A stretch of DNA of 64,000 bases from Rhodobacter sp. 24-YEA-8 (GCF_900105075.1 NZ_FNSK01000005.1:182223-246222); one strand, 5' to 3'; positions 8,185-15,340 are shown, counted from the stretch's first letter. Made by a program: numbers and translations. The notes: generated from the sequence alone by a model not told the origin.

Positions 8185-9465
8185 ATGACAAGCCAGCAAC
8201 CGCCTCACCTCGTCGTCATCGGCGCCGGTTTTGCCGGGCTGCAAACCGTGCAGGCACTGAAAGGCGCCGGCCTGCGCATCACCCTGATCGACCAGCGCAA
8301 CCACCACCTTTTTCAGCCGCTGCTCTATCAGGTGGCGACCACCATCCTTGCCCCATCCGAAATCGCCTGGCCGATCCGAAGCCTGATGGAGCACCGGCCG
8401 GATGTGACAACCCTGATGGCACGGGTGCGCGGCATCGATCCCGACCGGCGCCAGGTGATCACCGATGACGGGGCGCAGATCAGCTATGACATGCTGGTCA
8501 TCGCCACCGGGGCGACGCATGCCTATTTCGGCCATCCGGAATGGGAGCCGAATGCGCCCGGGCTGAAGACGATCGAAGATGCGACCCGGATCCGCAACCG
8601 CATCCTCCTGGCCTTTGAACGGGCCGAGACCGAACCCGATCCCGCGCAGCGCGAGGCGCTGCTGACCTTCGGCGTCATCGGTGGTGGCCCGACCGGGGTC
8701 GAATTGGCGGGAATGCTGGCCGACCTCGCCCGCAACATGATCCGGGGTGAGTTTCGCAATATTGACACCAGCCAGACGCGCGTCCTGCTGATCGAGGCGA
8801 GCAAGCGCATTCTCCCCTCCTTTCCCGAGGATCTCTCTGCCTATGCCGCCCGGGCGCTGGAGCGGCGGGGGGTAGACCTGCGCTTTGGCACCCCGGTCAC
8901 AGATTGCACCGAAGACGGCGTTCAGATCGGGGATGAATTCCTGCCCTGCCGCACCCTGATCTGGGCGGCGGGTGTTGCCGCATCGCCTGCGGCAGACTGG
9001 CTGGGGGTGGAGGGGGATAAAGCGGGGCGCGTGCGGGTGCAGTCGGATCTGACAGTCGCGGGCCGCCCCGAGATCTTTGTGATCGGTGACACCGCAGCGG
9101 TGGTGCAGGAAAATGGCGATCCGGTGCCGGGCATCGCGCCCGCGGCAAAGCAGCAGGGCAGCCATGTCGCCGGTATCATCCGGGCAAGGCTGAAGGGCGG
9201 GGCAACCCCCGCGCCATTCCACTATCGCCACCAAGGAGATCTCGCGACCATCGGGAAACGCGCCGCTGTCGTGAAGATCGGGCGGCTGAGCCTTAAGGGG
9301 GCCTTGGCGTGGTGGATCTGGGGGATCGCCCATATCTTCTTTCTGATCGGCACCCGCAGCCGGGCATCTGTGGCCTGGAACTGGCTCTGGACCTATCTGC
9401 GCGGCCAGAACAGCGGCCGCCTGATCGCACATCCGAAACCCGGCGATGAGCCTGCCATCGACTGA
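8185..9465 (+). CDS. ndh: Type II NADH:quinone oxidoreductase
   Basis: A 426-residue single-subunit, non-pumping NADH dehydrogenase that passes electrons from NADH to quinone at the inner face of the membrane. The FAD-binding motif GAGFAGLQT is near residue 13, the NADH-binding GGGPTGVELAG near residue 168, and the second FAD contact VIGDTAAV near residue 297. A C-terminal hydrophobic anchor (WWIWGIAHIFFLIG) fits bacterial NDH-2 enzymes. AAAAGGAG lies 12 bases before ATG 8185. It follows the oxidase operon by 50 bases on the same strand; paired with a quinol oxidase it would give a short NADH-to-oxygen chain with little proton pumping. Confidence 0.93.
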   Translation: MTSQQPPHLVVIGAGFAGLQTVQALKGAGLRITLIDQRNHHLFQPLLYQVATTILAPSEIAWPIRSLMEHRPDVTTLMARVRGIDPDRRQVITDDGAQISYDMLVIATGATHAYFGHPEWEPNAPGLKTIEDATRIRNRILLAFERAETEPDPAQREALLTFGVIGGGPTGVELAGMLADLARNMIRGEFRNIDTSQTRVLLIEASKRILPSFPEDLSAYAARALERRGVDLRFGTPVTDCTEDGVQIGDEFLPCRTLIWAAGVAASPAADWLGVEGDKAGRVRVQSDLTVAGRPEIFVIGDTAAVVQENGDPVPGIAPAAKQQGSHVAGIIRARLKGGATPAPFHYRHQGDLATIGKRAAVVKIGRLSLKGALAWWIWGIAHIFFLIGTRSRASVAWNWLWTYLRGQNSGRLIAHPKPGDEPAID

Positions 9466-9611
9466 TAGTTTCGCATCTGGTGGGGGCAATCCGGAAAGAA
9501 AGCGCGGCTGATAAGCAGACGGCATATAGGCCGGTCAGGCCCCGCCAGCCGCGCCGCCGCAGGGCAATATCGGATTGGTTATACCTGGACACCCGGCACC
9601 AACCGCAGTGG

Positions 9612-9646
9612 CAAAAAGACCCGCACCCTTGTCACAAGGGTGCGGG
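9612..9646 (-). terminator. Intrinsic terminator of the stress-protein operon
   Basis: Arms 9620-9631 and 9635-9646 form a perfect 12-bp stem with a 3-base loop. Reading leftward it is followed by TCTTTTTG. It ends transcripts coming from the gene at 10255-9662. Confidence 0.9.
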
Positions 9647-9661
9647 AAACGGCGGGACCGG

Positions 9662-10255
9662 TTACAGAGGCGGAAAGCGCGACGGATCATGTTCCCGCAG
9701 ACGCGCCTGGCGCTCGGCCTCGGCCTCATCATAGCGCCAGCCCCCGACCTCGAAACGCGAGCGCAGATCGCCGATGCCGACCTCGGGGACCTTGGCAAGC
9801 GCTGCGGTCACTTCTGCACGGCGCTCTTCGGGGAAGCGGACAGTCAGGGCGACATTGCCGCGCTGCATTGCCTCGTGAAAGACCGGGGCATCGGCCTCAC
9901 TGATACCGATATCCGCCAGGGCGCCAATCGTGCCCCCGACGGCCGCGCCACCAGCCGCACCCACGGCTGTCGCCGCAAGCCAGCCCGCTGCAACCAGCGG
10001 GCCGATGCCTGGAATGGCGAGCATCCCGAGGCCGGCCAGCAATCCGGCACCACCACCCGCAACGGCACCAATCCCCGCGCCGGTTGCGGTCCCCGACAAG
10101 TCCCTGGGGGCGGCGTCGACCGACCCGTAGTGCTCACGCACCCGATCATTGCCCAGGATCGAGACCTCGACATCGCTCCAGCCAAGCGAGTCAAGGCTCG
10201 CCCGGGCACGCTCTGCCGTGTTGATATCTTCATAAACTCTTGTGAGAACAGCCAT
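9662..10255 (-). CDS. General stress protein, YflT/17M-like with glycine zipper
   Basis: A 197-residue paralogue of the protein at 2238-2795: N-terminal TRVYEDINTAERARASLDSL, a Gly/Ala-rich hydrophobic stretch (about residues 57-120), then VALTVRFPEERRAEVTAAL and an added charged tail rich in Arg and Glu. The role of this family is not established beyond its stress induction in other bacteria. AAGGAG precedes the ATG. It follows the EF-hand gene by 29 bases and is probably cotranscribed from the EcfG-type promoter at 10887-10911, ending at the terminator 9612-9646. Confidence 0.87.
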   Translation of the reverse strand: MAVLTRVYEDINTAERARASLDSLGWSDVEVSILGNDRVREHYGSVDAAPRDLSGTATGAGIGAVAGGGAGLLAGLGMLAIPGIGPLVAAGWLAATAVGAAGGAAVGGTIGALADIGISEADAPVFHEAMQRGNVALTVRFPEERRAEVTAALAKVPEVGIGDLRSRFEVGGWRYDEAEAERQARLREHDPSRFPPL

Positions 10256-10284
10256 TTTATAGCTCCTTCTGTCGGGTTACAGTT

Positions 10285-10812
10285 TTATTGGGCGGCAGGC
10301 GTGGTGACGACATTGCCCCTGTAGTCGATGGCCACGGCCACCGCGTCAGTGCCGACCTTGCCAGTGCCGCGCCAGATACCCTGGTCGTCGAGGGCAAGCG
10401 CCGAGACATCGGTGACATTCCAGGCGATGGCGCGCTGCCTTGCCTGTGCCTCGGTGAAACTGTTCGCACCTTCCAGCGGGGCGCCGGCTTCGGGCGTATG
10501 TTGTGACCAGCTGTCCGCTGCGCAGATGGCCAGAAACTGGTCACGGGTCAGCCCATCGGGTCCGATTGTCACGCCGTCAATGCCGGCGCGGGCGAAGTCA
10601 CGTTCGGATTCCGACTGGCTGATAAAGCCGTCCCCATTGATATCAAAAAGGCGGTGCTGCTCTTCGCAGTCAGCAGTCGCGAGGCCCTGCGTGGTCTGTT
10701 CCTGCTGATCCGGAGAGATATCCGGCATTCCGGGAATTTCTTCCTGTGCCATCATGGCGGATGGTGCCGCCAGCGCGGCGATGATCAGGACTGCATAAGC
10801 TTGGCGTTTCAT
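10285..10812 (-). CDS. Secreted EF-hand protein
   Basis: A 175-residue exported protein. Residues 1-22 are a signal peptide ending SAMMA. One full EF-hand calcium loop is visible at residues 57-68 (DINGDGFISQSE), and a second, weaker one may lie in the GPDGLTRDQF region. The C-terminal part resembles small periplasmic repeat domains with the pattern DQGIWRGTGKVGTDAVAVAI, but I do not recognise a named family. AGGAGGA precedes ATG 10812; the frame is open upstream without a ribosome site. It is the first gene of a two-gene unit with the stress protein that follows, under an EcfG-type promoter. A calcium-dependent envelope role is plausible but inferred. Confidence 0.82.
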   Translation of the reverse strand: MKRQAYAVLIIAALAAPSAMMAQEEIPGMPDISPDQQEQTTQGLATADCEEQHRLFDINGDGFISQSESERDFARAGIDGVTIGPDGLTRDQFLAICAADSWSQHTPEAGAPLEGANSFTEAQARQRAIAWNVTDVSALALDDQGIWRGTGKVGTDAVAVAIDYRGNVVTTPAAQ

Positions 10813-10886
10813 TTCGTCCTCCTCGGTGAGCGGCCACTTTTCTGGGTCCGGATCTGCCGGAACCGCTGCGACCAGGTGGCTGCATG

Positions 10887-10911
10887 AACCCCCCACCGCA
10901 AAGAATGTTCC
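10887..10911 (-). promoter_or_regulatory. EcfG-type promoter for the EF-hand operon
   Basis: Reading leftward, GGAAC at 10911-10907, 16-base spacer, GGTT at 10890-10887. It lies 75 bases before ATG 10812. Confidence 0.75.
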
Positions 10912-10955
10912 CGGTTGCGGCATCCCGCGCCCATGCAATTCCCCGCCAGTTCTGT

Positions 10956-10981
10956 GGAACAATCCGGCGACATTCCCGGTT
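10956..10981 (+). promoter_or_regulatory. Possible EcfG-type promoter with 17-base spacer
   Basis: GGAAC at 10956-10960, 17-base spacer, GGTT at 10978-10981. It points right, toward the small frame at 11043 and, 430 bases on, nepR. It is weaker support than the 16-base sites. Confidence 0.4.
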
Positions 10982-11042
10982 TGATCAGCCTGGCTTTGAT
11001 CGCGGGGCGGGAGGCGCATCCGCATTGCGAGGAGCAGATGAG

Positions 11043-11201
11043 ATGGGAAATGGCGGGGAAAACGGGGCGATGAAATATGCCTGTCGGAACCTCCGGATCT
11101 TTGAGGGCCGATGCGACGGGCTGGCGGGGCCTGACGATATCGCCGCCACTGTCCTCAAATTCGGGTTGAGGCGGGCAATGTCACGGCTGCGGTCAGCGTG
11201 A
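11043..11201 (+). CDS. Possible small protein
   Basis: A 52-codon frame whose ATG follows GAGGAG at about 9 bases. The product is mildly basic with no hydrophobic segment and no recognised family. It lies 60 bases downstream of the possible promoter at 10956-10981. With no homology this may be chance; it is listed because start, ribosome site and promoter are in the right order. Confidence 0.25.
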   Translation: MGNGGENGAMKYACRNLRIFEGRCDGLAGPDDIAATVLKFGLRRAMSRLRSA

Positions 11202-11408
11202 GAGCTCTCACCGCGAAGAGGCGGCAGAAAGCACTGTGACCGCAATTCCACGGCCGCCAACGCGGTATCTGGTAGCTTTATCGCCCGAGGGGTCTCTCCG
11301 TTGTATCGCAATGGTCCCACAGAGGTCAGGCAGGTGCTTTATTCAGGCTGTTATAAATGGTGGAACCGGGTAAACTGACTGTCGAGGCTTGCATGCTGGA
11401 TTGTGACG

Positions 11409-11630
11409 ATGAGTAACTCTGTAATTCCGTTCCCTGGCTCCGATCCGGAGCGGATTTCCGAAGAGGAAGACCCGATACGGGCCGCACGCCAGGAACTGCT
11501 GTCAGCGGTTATGGCTCAGCCGGTTCCGGATCGGCTGAATGCGCTCGCTGCCGAAGTCGGCAGGGCGCTTGACCAGCGTTCAGCGGACCTCTCTTCCGGT
11601 CAGGGTACAGCAACAGACGATACCGCCTGA
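11409..11630 (+). CDS. nepR: Anti-sigma factor NepR
   Basis: A 73-residue protein with the NepR core: a helix ending in RQELLSAVMAQ, the diagnostic PVPDRLNAL turn, and a second short helix (AAEVGRALDQ). NepR holds the sigma factor EcfG inactive; when stress triggers phosphorylation of PhyR, the sigma-like part of PhyR takes NepR away and EcfG is freed. Flanking residues are acidic and probably disordered, as is usual. The gene lies directly before ecfG on the same strand, the standard order. ATG 11409 is chosen; a GTG two codons earlier is possible. The ribosome site is weak. No clear EcfG promoter precedes it. Confidence 0.88.
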   Translation: MSNSVIPFPGSDPERISEEEDPIRAARQELLSAVMAQPVPDRLNALAAEVGRALDQRSADLSSGQGTATDDTA

Positions 11631-11668
11631 GCAAAACGGCGGATTGTCGCCGCGCGCTGAGGTTCCCG

Positions 11669-11693
11669 GGAACTTAACTCTCCCGGTCCCGTT
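11669..11693 (+). promoter_or_regulatory. EcfG promoter between nepR and ecfG
   Basis: GGAAC at 11669-11673, 16-base spacer, CGTT at 11690-11693: a full match to the EcfG promoter type. Transcription would start near 11700, giving a leader of about 25 bases to ATG 11726. This implies ecfG activates itself separately from nepR. Confidence 0.85.
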
Positions 11694-11725
11694 TCCCTTT
11701 CATGCAGAAGAATAGGGAGACGATC

Positions 11726-12265
11726 ATGACCATCTCGAAGCAGACACGACCGCAGGACGGAGCAGCTTCGGAGAATGTGGTCGAAATGATCCCGTTTCTC
11801 CGCATCTATGCGCGCAACCTGACACGCGGCGGGCCACAGGCCGATGACCTCGTCCAGGAAACGCTTGTGAAGGCGCTTGCAAATATTGACCGCTTTCAGC
11901 CAGGCACCAATCTTCGGGCCTGGCTTTTTACGATCATGCGCAACAGCTTTCTGACCGGCATCATGAAAAGAACCCGCGAGCCGGTTGGCGGTCAGGACTG
12001 TGTCTCAGGCCAGGTGATATCTTTTCCCGTACATGACGCACATATTGCCTGCAGCCGGGTGATGCAGGCGATCCGGCGGCTGCCGTCGCAGTACCGGGAA
12101 GCCCTGGTACTCGTCTTTCTGGTGGGCGAGAGCTATCAGGATGTGGCGCGGATCTGCGATTGCGCCGTCGGCACCGTGAAAAGCCGGATCAGCCGCGGCC
12201 GGCAAATGCTGATGGATGATCTGCAGATGACTGAGTTGCGCGACCTGATCGCCGTCAACTACTAG
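11726..12265 (+). CDS. ecfG: General stress sigma factor EcfG (ECF15-type)
   Basis: A 179-residue ECF sigma factor. Region 2 runs from about residue 22 to 90 with ADDLVQETLVKAL and NLRAWLFTIMRNSFL; region 4 covers about 115-170 with LPSQYREALVLVFLVGESYQ and the helix-turn-helix VGTVKSRISRGRQML. It directs RNA polymerase to GGAAC...GTT promoters. The pairing with nepR marks it as EcfG rather than another ECF type. I chose ATG 11726 because GGGAG precedes it and because the promoter at 11669-11693 would start RNA only at about 11700; the ATG at 11702 would then have no leader. Ten motif-type promoters in this window are its likely targets. Confidence 0.93.
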   Translation: MTISKQTRPQDGAASENVVEMIPFLRIYARNLTRGGPQADDLVQETLVKALANIDRFQPGTNLRAWLFTIMRNSFLTGIMKRTREPVGGQDCVSGQVISFPVHDAHIACSRVMQAIRRLPSQYREALVLVFLVGESYQDVARICDCAVGTVKSRISRGRQMLMDDLQMTELRDLIAVNY

Positions 12266-12285
12266 GCCTGCAATCATAAACTGCC

Positions 12286-12318
12286 GGCGGGCCGGTCCTC
12301 TGCGAAACGCTGCCCGCC
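12286..12318. terminator. Possible hairpin after ecfG
   Basis: Arms 12286-12292 and 12312-12318 (GGCGGGC/GCCCGCC) with a 19-base loop, 20 bases past the ecfG stop. No T-run follows. Weak support. Confidence 0.3.
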
Positions 12319-12358
12319 AGGTCAAGGATCCTGCGACATTGGGGGCAGTCGGATCGGG

Positions 12359-12383
12359 AACCGACTTGCGACGGCGATGTTCC
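12359..12383 (-). promoter_or_regulatory. EcfG-type promoter pointing at the 3' end of ecfG
   Basis: Reading leftward, GGAAC at 12383-12379, 16-base spacer, GGTT at 12362-12359. A transcript from here would run antisense to ecfG. The same stretch read rightward also has GGAAC (12357-12361) with TGTT 16 bases on, so chance symmetry is possible. Confidence 0.45.
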
Positions 12384-12415
12384 GGATCGAACTGCTCTTC
12401 GGCGCTGTCCGCAGA

Positions 12416-14005
12416 TCAGATTGGCAATGAGATCGTGCAGAGGATCCCGTCCGGACCGGTCCGGAAGGTGGTGGCCGCATCAAGCTGATAGGGCAATGCG
12501 CGCTCTATCAGTTCGCGCCCCTGCCCCCAGGCAGGTTCGGCCCCGGGCATAGAGACACCCGTTTCACGCCACAGGATATGCAACCGTGATGGGGCGTTCC
12601 CCTCGATCCGCCAGCCAATATGCAGATGTCCCGCCGCCGATCCCAAAGCACCGTGCTGCACCGCATTGGTGGCAAGTTCATGCAGGGCCATGGCCAGCAA
12701 CTGCACTGCGGAAGGCCTCAGTGACACATCTAAGGGGCCTTCAAGGCTCACGCTTTTGCCAGAATCCGCGCCGACAGCCGAAAGCGCGGCCTGCACCAGC
12801 GCGTCGAAACCGAGGCCTGAATTCCCGTCGAGATCCGAGAGAAGGCCCTGTACCCGCGCGAGCATCTCGAGTCGGTCCCGGAAACGCCGCCCGAAATCCT
12901 CCAGATCGCGCGCAGATTTCAGGGTGCGCTGTGAAACCTGACGCACCACGGAAAGCAGGTTGCGTGTCCTGTGCTGAAGTTCCCCGACCAGCGCCCGCTG
13001 CTGTTCCTGCAGGCTGAGCAATTCGTTTATATCTGTCGAGGTCCCCAGCCATTCAATGATCTTCCCGTCGCAGTCGCGCACAGCGGTGGCGCGCGTCCGA
13101 AACCAGCGCCATCCCCCCTCCGTGGCATCCATCAGCCGGAAATCAGCTGCAAAGCCCTGCGTTTCCGTTGCGCCTGTGGCAGCGGCCCAGGCTTTCCGCA
13201 GAGCATCCAGATCGTCGGGATGCGCCTGTATCTGCCAGCCCTCGCCCAGAGCGCTTTCCAGAGGCTGACCGGTACAGGTGGTCCATTGCGGGCAGACCCA
13301 GGTCCATAAGCCGCGCGGATCGGCACGCCAGAACAGCTGTGGCAACCCTTCCATCAGGCTGTGCAGCCGCGCCGCGCTGTCTTGCCGCGCGCGTTCGGCT
13401 TTGCGGAGGCCCGCCTTGGGCAGGCCCGCAAGACTGCCGATACAGCGGTCGATTTCAGCGGCGATACGGTCTGGTGTGTCGCGGATGTCAGGAAAGCCCG
13501 GATCCCATTCCCCGATTGTCAGACCGCCGCAGTCCTGCACGGCCCTCAGCCCGACTATGCCCTCGGCATGCAGCCCATTGAGCAGGACAGCGACCGCATG
13601 ACGCCCCCCAGCCCGCGCGATGGAAGCGAACAATGTGTCGACGGCCCCGGTCGTCTCACCTGCCGGGGGATCGCGCACAGACAGGTGATCGGCCTCAAGT
13701 GTCAGCAGGTGGTCAGGGCCGGCGATGTAAACATGCTCTGGCAAAAGGCGCGCGCCGTCTTCGGCCATAGCGACCTTCAGGGAGGTGACAGCCGCAGCCC
13801 GGGCAAGGATATCGGCACAGAATTTGCGGTCTTCGCCGCCAATCGCAACCAGGTAAGCGCCACCATGACCAGGCTTTATCGCGGCGAGGACAGCCAGAAA
13901 CGAGGCGAGTGAGATCGCGGAGATTCCGATGCCAATTACTGCCGTAACCTCGGGGGGAAGATCTGCGGGATCCTTCGTCGGATCAGGAAAGGAAGCATCG
14001 TTCAT
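12416..14005 (-). CDS. HWE histidine kinase with degenerate CheB-like domain and PAS
   Basis: A 529-residue sensor kinase. Residues 20-195 resemble the CheB methylesterase fold (VIGIGISAIS at the catalytic serine loop, HVYIAGPDHLL, VAVLLNGLHAEGIVGLRAV), but the family's catalytic His (usually in a QH pair) is missing at LVAIGG and the catalytic Asp of the GxxxDG motif is Glu. A PAS domain follows (about 215-325), then the HWE kinase core: H-box GELQHRTRNLLSVV, N-box HELATNAVQHGAL, and WRETG. Such kinases often phosphorylate PhyR or single-domain receivers in the general stress response. It lies 84 bases after the receiver gene at 14653-14090 on the same strand and is convergent to ecfG, so a role upstream of EcfG is likely. 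Confidence 0.87.
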   Translation of the reverse strand: MNDASFPDPTKDPADLPPEVTAVIGIGISAISLASFLAVLAAIKPGHGGAYLVAIGGEDRKFCADILARAAAVTSLKVAMAEDGARLLPEHVYIAGPDHLLTLEADHLSVRDPPAGETTGAVDTLFASIARAGGRHAVAVLLNGLHAEGIVGLRAVQDCGGLTIGEWDPGFPDIRDTPDRIAAEIDRCIGSLAGLPKAGLRKAERARQDSAARLHSLMEGLPQLFWRADPRGLWTWVCPQWTTCTGQPLESALGEGWQIQAHPDDLDALRKAWAAATGATETQGFAADFRLMDATEGGWRWFRTRATAVRDCDGKIIEWLGTSTDINELLSLQEQQRALVGELQHRTRNLLSVVRQVSQRTLKSARDLEDFGRRFRDRLEMLARVQGLLSDLDGNSGLGFDALVQAALSAVGADSGKSVSLEGPLDVSLRPSAVQLLAMALHELATNAVQHGALGSAAGHLHIGWRIEGNAPSRLHILWRETGVSMPGAEPAWGQGRELIERALPYQLDAATTFRTGPDGILCTISLPI

Positions 14006-14089
14006 CGGATATCCCGGGCGTCTCGCGCAGAGGGCTGCAACAACTCTCCGAGGCAGCGGCAGCTGATCCCGGTTCCTGCCGCACTCCCG

Positions 14090-14653
14090 TCATTGCAGGA
14101 ACTCACGGCCTCGCTCTGCCAGAACACGTTCCATCAGCCGTTGCAGCCATTTTTCCAGTGGAGGCAGCGTTGCCAGGCTGTGATGTTCCCGCAAGGCGAG
14201 CCTCAAAGTCGCCTCGACCAGCCGGTCTGCGGCCATCGCGTCGGAAAGCATCAGCCGCGCCGAGAGCCTGAGCCTCGGCAGAAGGGCGATCAGCGTCTGC
14301 GTATGGATCTGGCTTTGCAAAAGCGCCACAGCCTTGCTGGCTTCATGTGGTTTGGGCAGGCGCGCGATATGGGCGAACCGTCGCGGGATTCTGGCAATTT
14401 CATGTGCCGAGTAAAACACGAAGGGAATGGCTGCGCCCATCAAAAGATCGGCCAGCGGATAGACCTTCTGTCCCCGCAAATTGACATCCAGCACCGCAAG
14501 ATCGGTGTCCCCGACATAATCCGTGGCCTCGATGATTGATGGAAACGGCCCAAGCACCCTGGCCTTTGCCGCCCGGAAATGATCAGCGAGTTCGGAGGCG
14601 ACATAGTAGTCATCCTCGACGATCATGATTGTGCGGCCAGAAAGGTTTTGCAT
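14090..14653 (-). CDS. Receiver protein with C-terminal sigma-region-2-like domain
   Basis: A 187-residue response regulator. Residues 7-115 are a complete receiver (acidic E13-D14-D15, acceptor D56 in VLDVNLRG, S82, K101). Residues 121-181 align with sigma region 2: PRLRLSARLML, then ADRLVEATLRLAL and LEKWLQRLMERVL, against EcfG's PFLRIYARNLT, ADDLVQETLVKAL and LRAWLFTIMRNSF. Canonical PhyR has the sigma-like part first and the receiver last, with both sigma 2 and 4 parts; here the order is reversed and no sigma 4 part is seen. It lies 1.8 kb from nepR-ecfG in a kinase-receiver group. It may be this organism's PhyR-like NepR antagonist, or a modulator. The ribosome site is weak. Confidence 0.8.
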   Translation of the reverse strand: MQNLSGRTIMIVEDDYYVASELADHFRAAKARVLGPFPSIIEATDYVGDTDLAVLDVNLRGQKVYPLADLLMGAAIPFVFYSAHEIARIPRRFAHIARLPKPHEASKAVALLQSQIHTQTLIALLPRLRLSARLMLSDAMAADRLVEATLRLALREHHSLATLPPLEKWLQRLMERVLAERGREFLQ

Positions 14654-14764
14654 GTCTTATCGGTCTCGCGGCTGGTTCAGCTGTTCAGATGCAGCGGGCC
14701 CGGCACGGATCGGACTATGCCTGCAGTATGACGCAAGATGAAATTGTCGCAACCTTCTCATAAT

Positions 14765-14797
14765 TCATAACATATTATACTTATCAATGTGTTATGA
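14765..14797. promoter_or_regulatory. Inverted repeat in AT-rich spacer
   Basis: TCATAACA (14765-14772) and TGTTATGA (14790-14797) are perfect inverted copies with a 17-base AT-rich spacer. The site is about 110 bases before the receiver gene at 14653 and could be an operator; no known regulator is assigned. Confidence 0.4.
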
Positions 14798-14859
14798 TCC
14801 ATGCGCGGCGAATCTGCGGATATCCGCCTGGCAAAGATCTGCCTGTCCTGCAAGACGGG

Positions 14860-15213
14860 TCAGAGATCCACTGGTTTTCTAAGACGGGGAATTTCGGCAT
14901 AGGCCGCCGGCAAAGAGGCTGTGTTATATCCGGTCATGAAAAGGAATGGGATCCCCGCAGCAATGAGGTGATCGGCCAGCGGAAATACCATCTCGCCCCT
15001 CAGATTGACGTCGAGCATGGCAAAATCCGGTTTTGCACCAGCGCACACACTGCTCAGTGCTTCGCTCAGCGTCGGAAAGGGGCCGATCACACAGGCCCCG
15101 CCCCGTTGCAGAAACTGTGCAAGATCAGTGGCCAGAAGATACTCATCCTCGACGACAAGGACAGATATTCCACTCAATGCAGGCAGAAGTGAGCTCAGAT
15201 CCGGGTTCCTCAT
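14860..15213 (-). CDS. Single-domain response regulator
   Basis: A 117-residue receiver with no output domain. Acidic pair E22-D23, acceptor D68 in MLDVNLRG, T94 in FMTGY and K113 are present. The PFLFMTGY segment resembles the FAT-GUY receivers (such as SdrG) that feed the general stress response in sphingomonads. The protein stops two or three residues after the conserved KP, so the last helix is missing or very short. AAGGAG before ATG 15213 sets the start; an upstream extension has no ribosome site. It is the first of three leftward signalling genes (15213-14860, 14653-14090, 14005-12416). Confidence 0.82.
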   Translation of the reverse strand: MRNPDLSSLLPALSGISVLVVEDEYLLATDLAQFLQRGGACVIGPFPTLSEALSSVCAGAKPDFAMLDVNLRGEMVFPLADHLIAAGIPFLFMTGYNTASLPAAYAEIPRLRKPVDL

Positions 15214-15283
15214 GGGATCATACTCCTTCGCTTTGCGTAAGACAGTAATCGCGTGAAGCCACACTCCAGGTCGCTCGCATGCG

Positions 15284-15308
15284 GGAACAAACCGCTGTTC
15301 TGATTGTT
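15284..15308 (+). promoter_or_regulatory. EcfG-type promoter upstream of the broken SDR gene
   Basis: GGAAC at 15284-15288, 16-base spacer, TGTT at 15305-15308, about 33 bases before ATG 15341. The first -10 base differs from the C or G seen at the other sites. Confidence 0.55.
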
Positions 15309-15340
15309 CACGCAGCAATCTCTAAAGCGGAGGATATGAC

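Larger units (their letters stand above)
10813..11408. other. Intergenic region between EF-hand gene and nepR
   Basis: Apart from the promoter elements at 10887-10911 and 10956-10981 and the doubtful small frame at 11043-11201, I see no gene. A GGAAC at 11362-11366 precedes nepR but has no matching -10 at 16 or 17 bases. Confidence 0.5.

Noticed and set aside
10985-11320. Leftward frame opposite the small rightward frame before nepR
   Set aside because: No ribosome site, no family match and no promoter; probably chance.
12005-12325. Leftward frame antisense to ecfG
   Set aside because: No ATG with a ribosome site, and the sequence is explained by ecfG on the other strand. An antisense RNA is considered separately.
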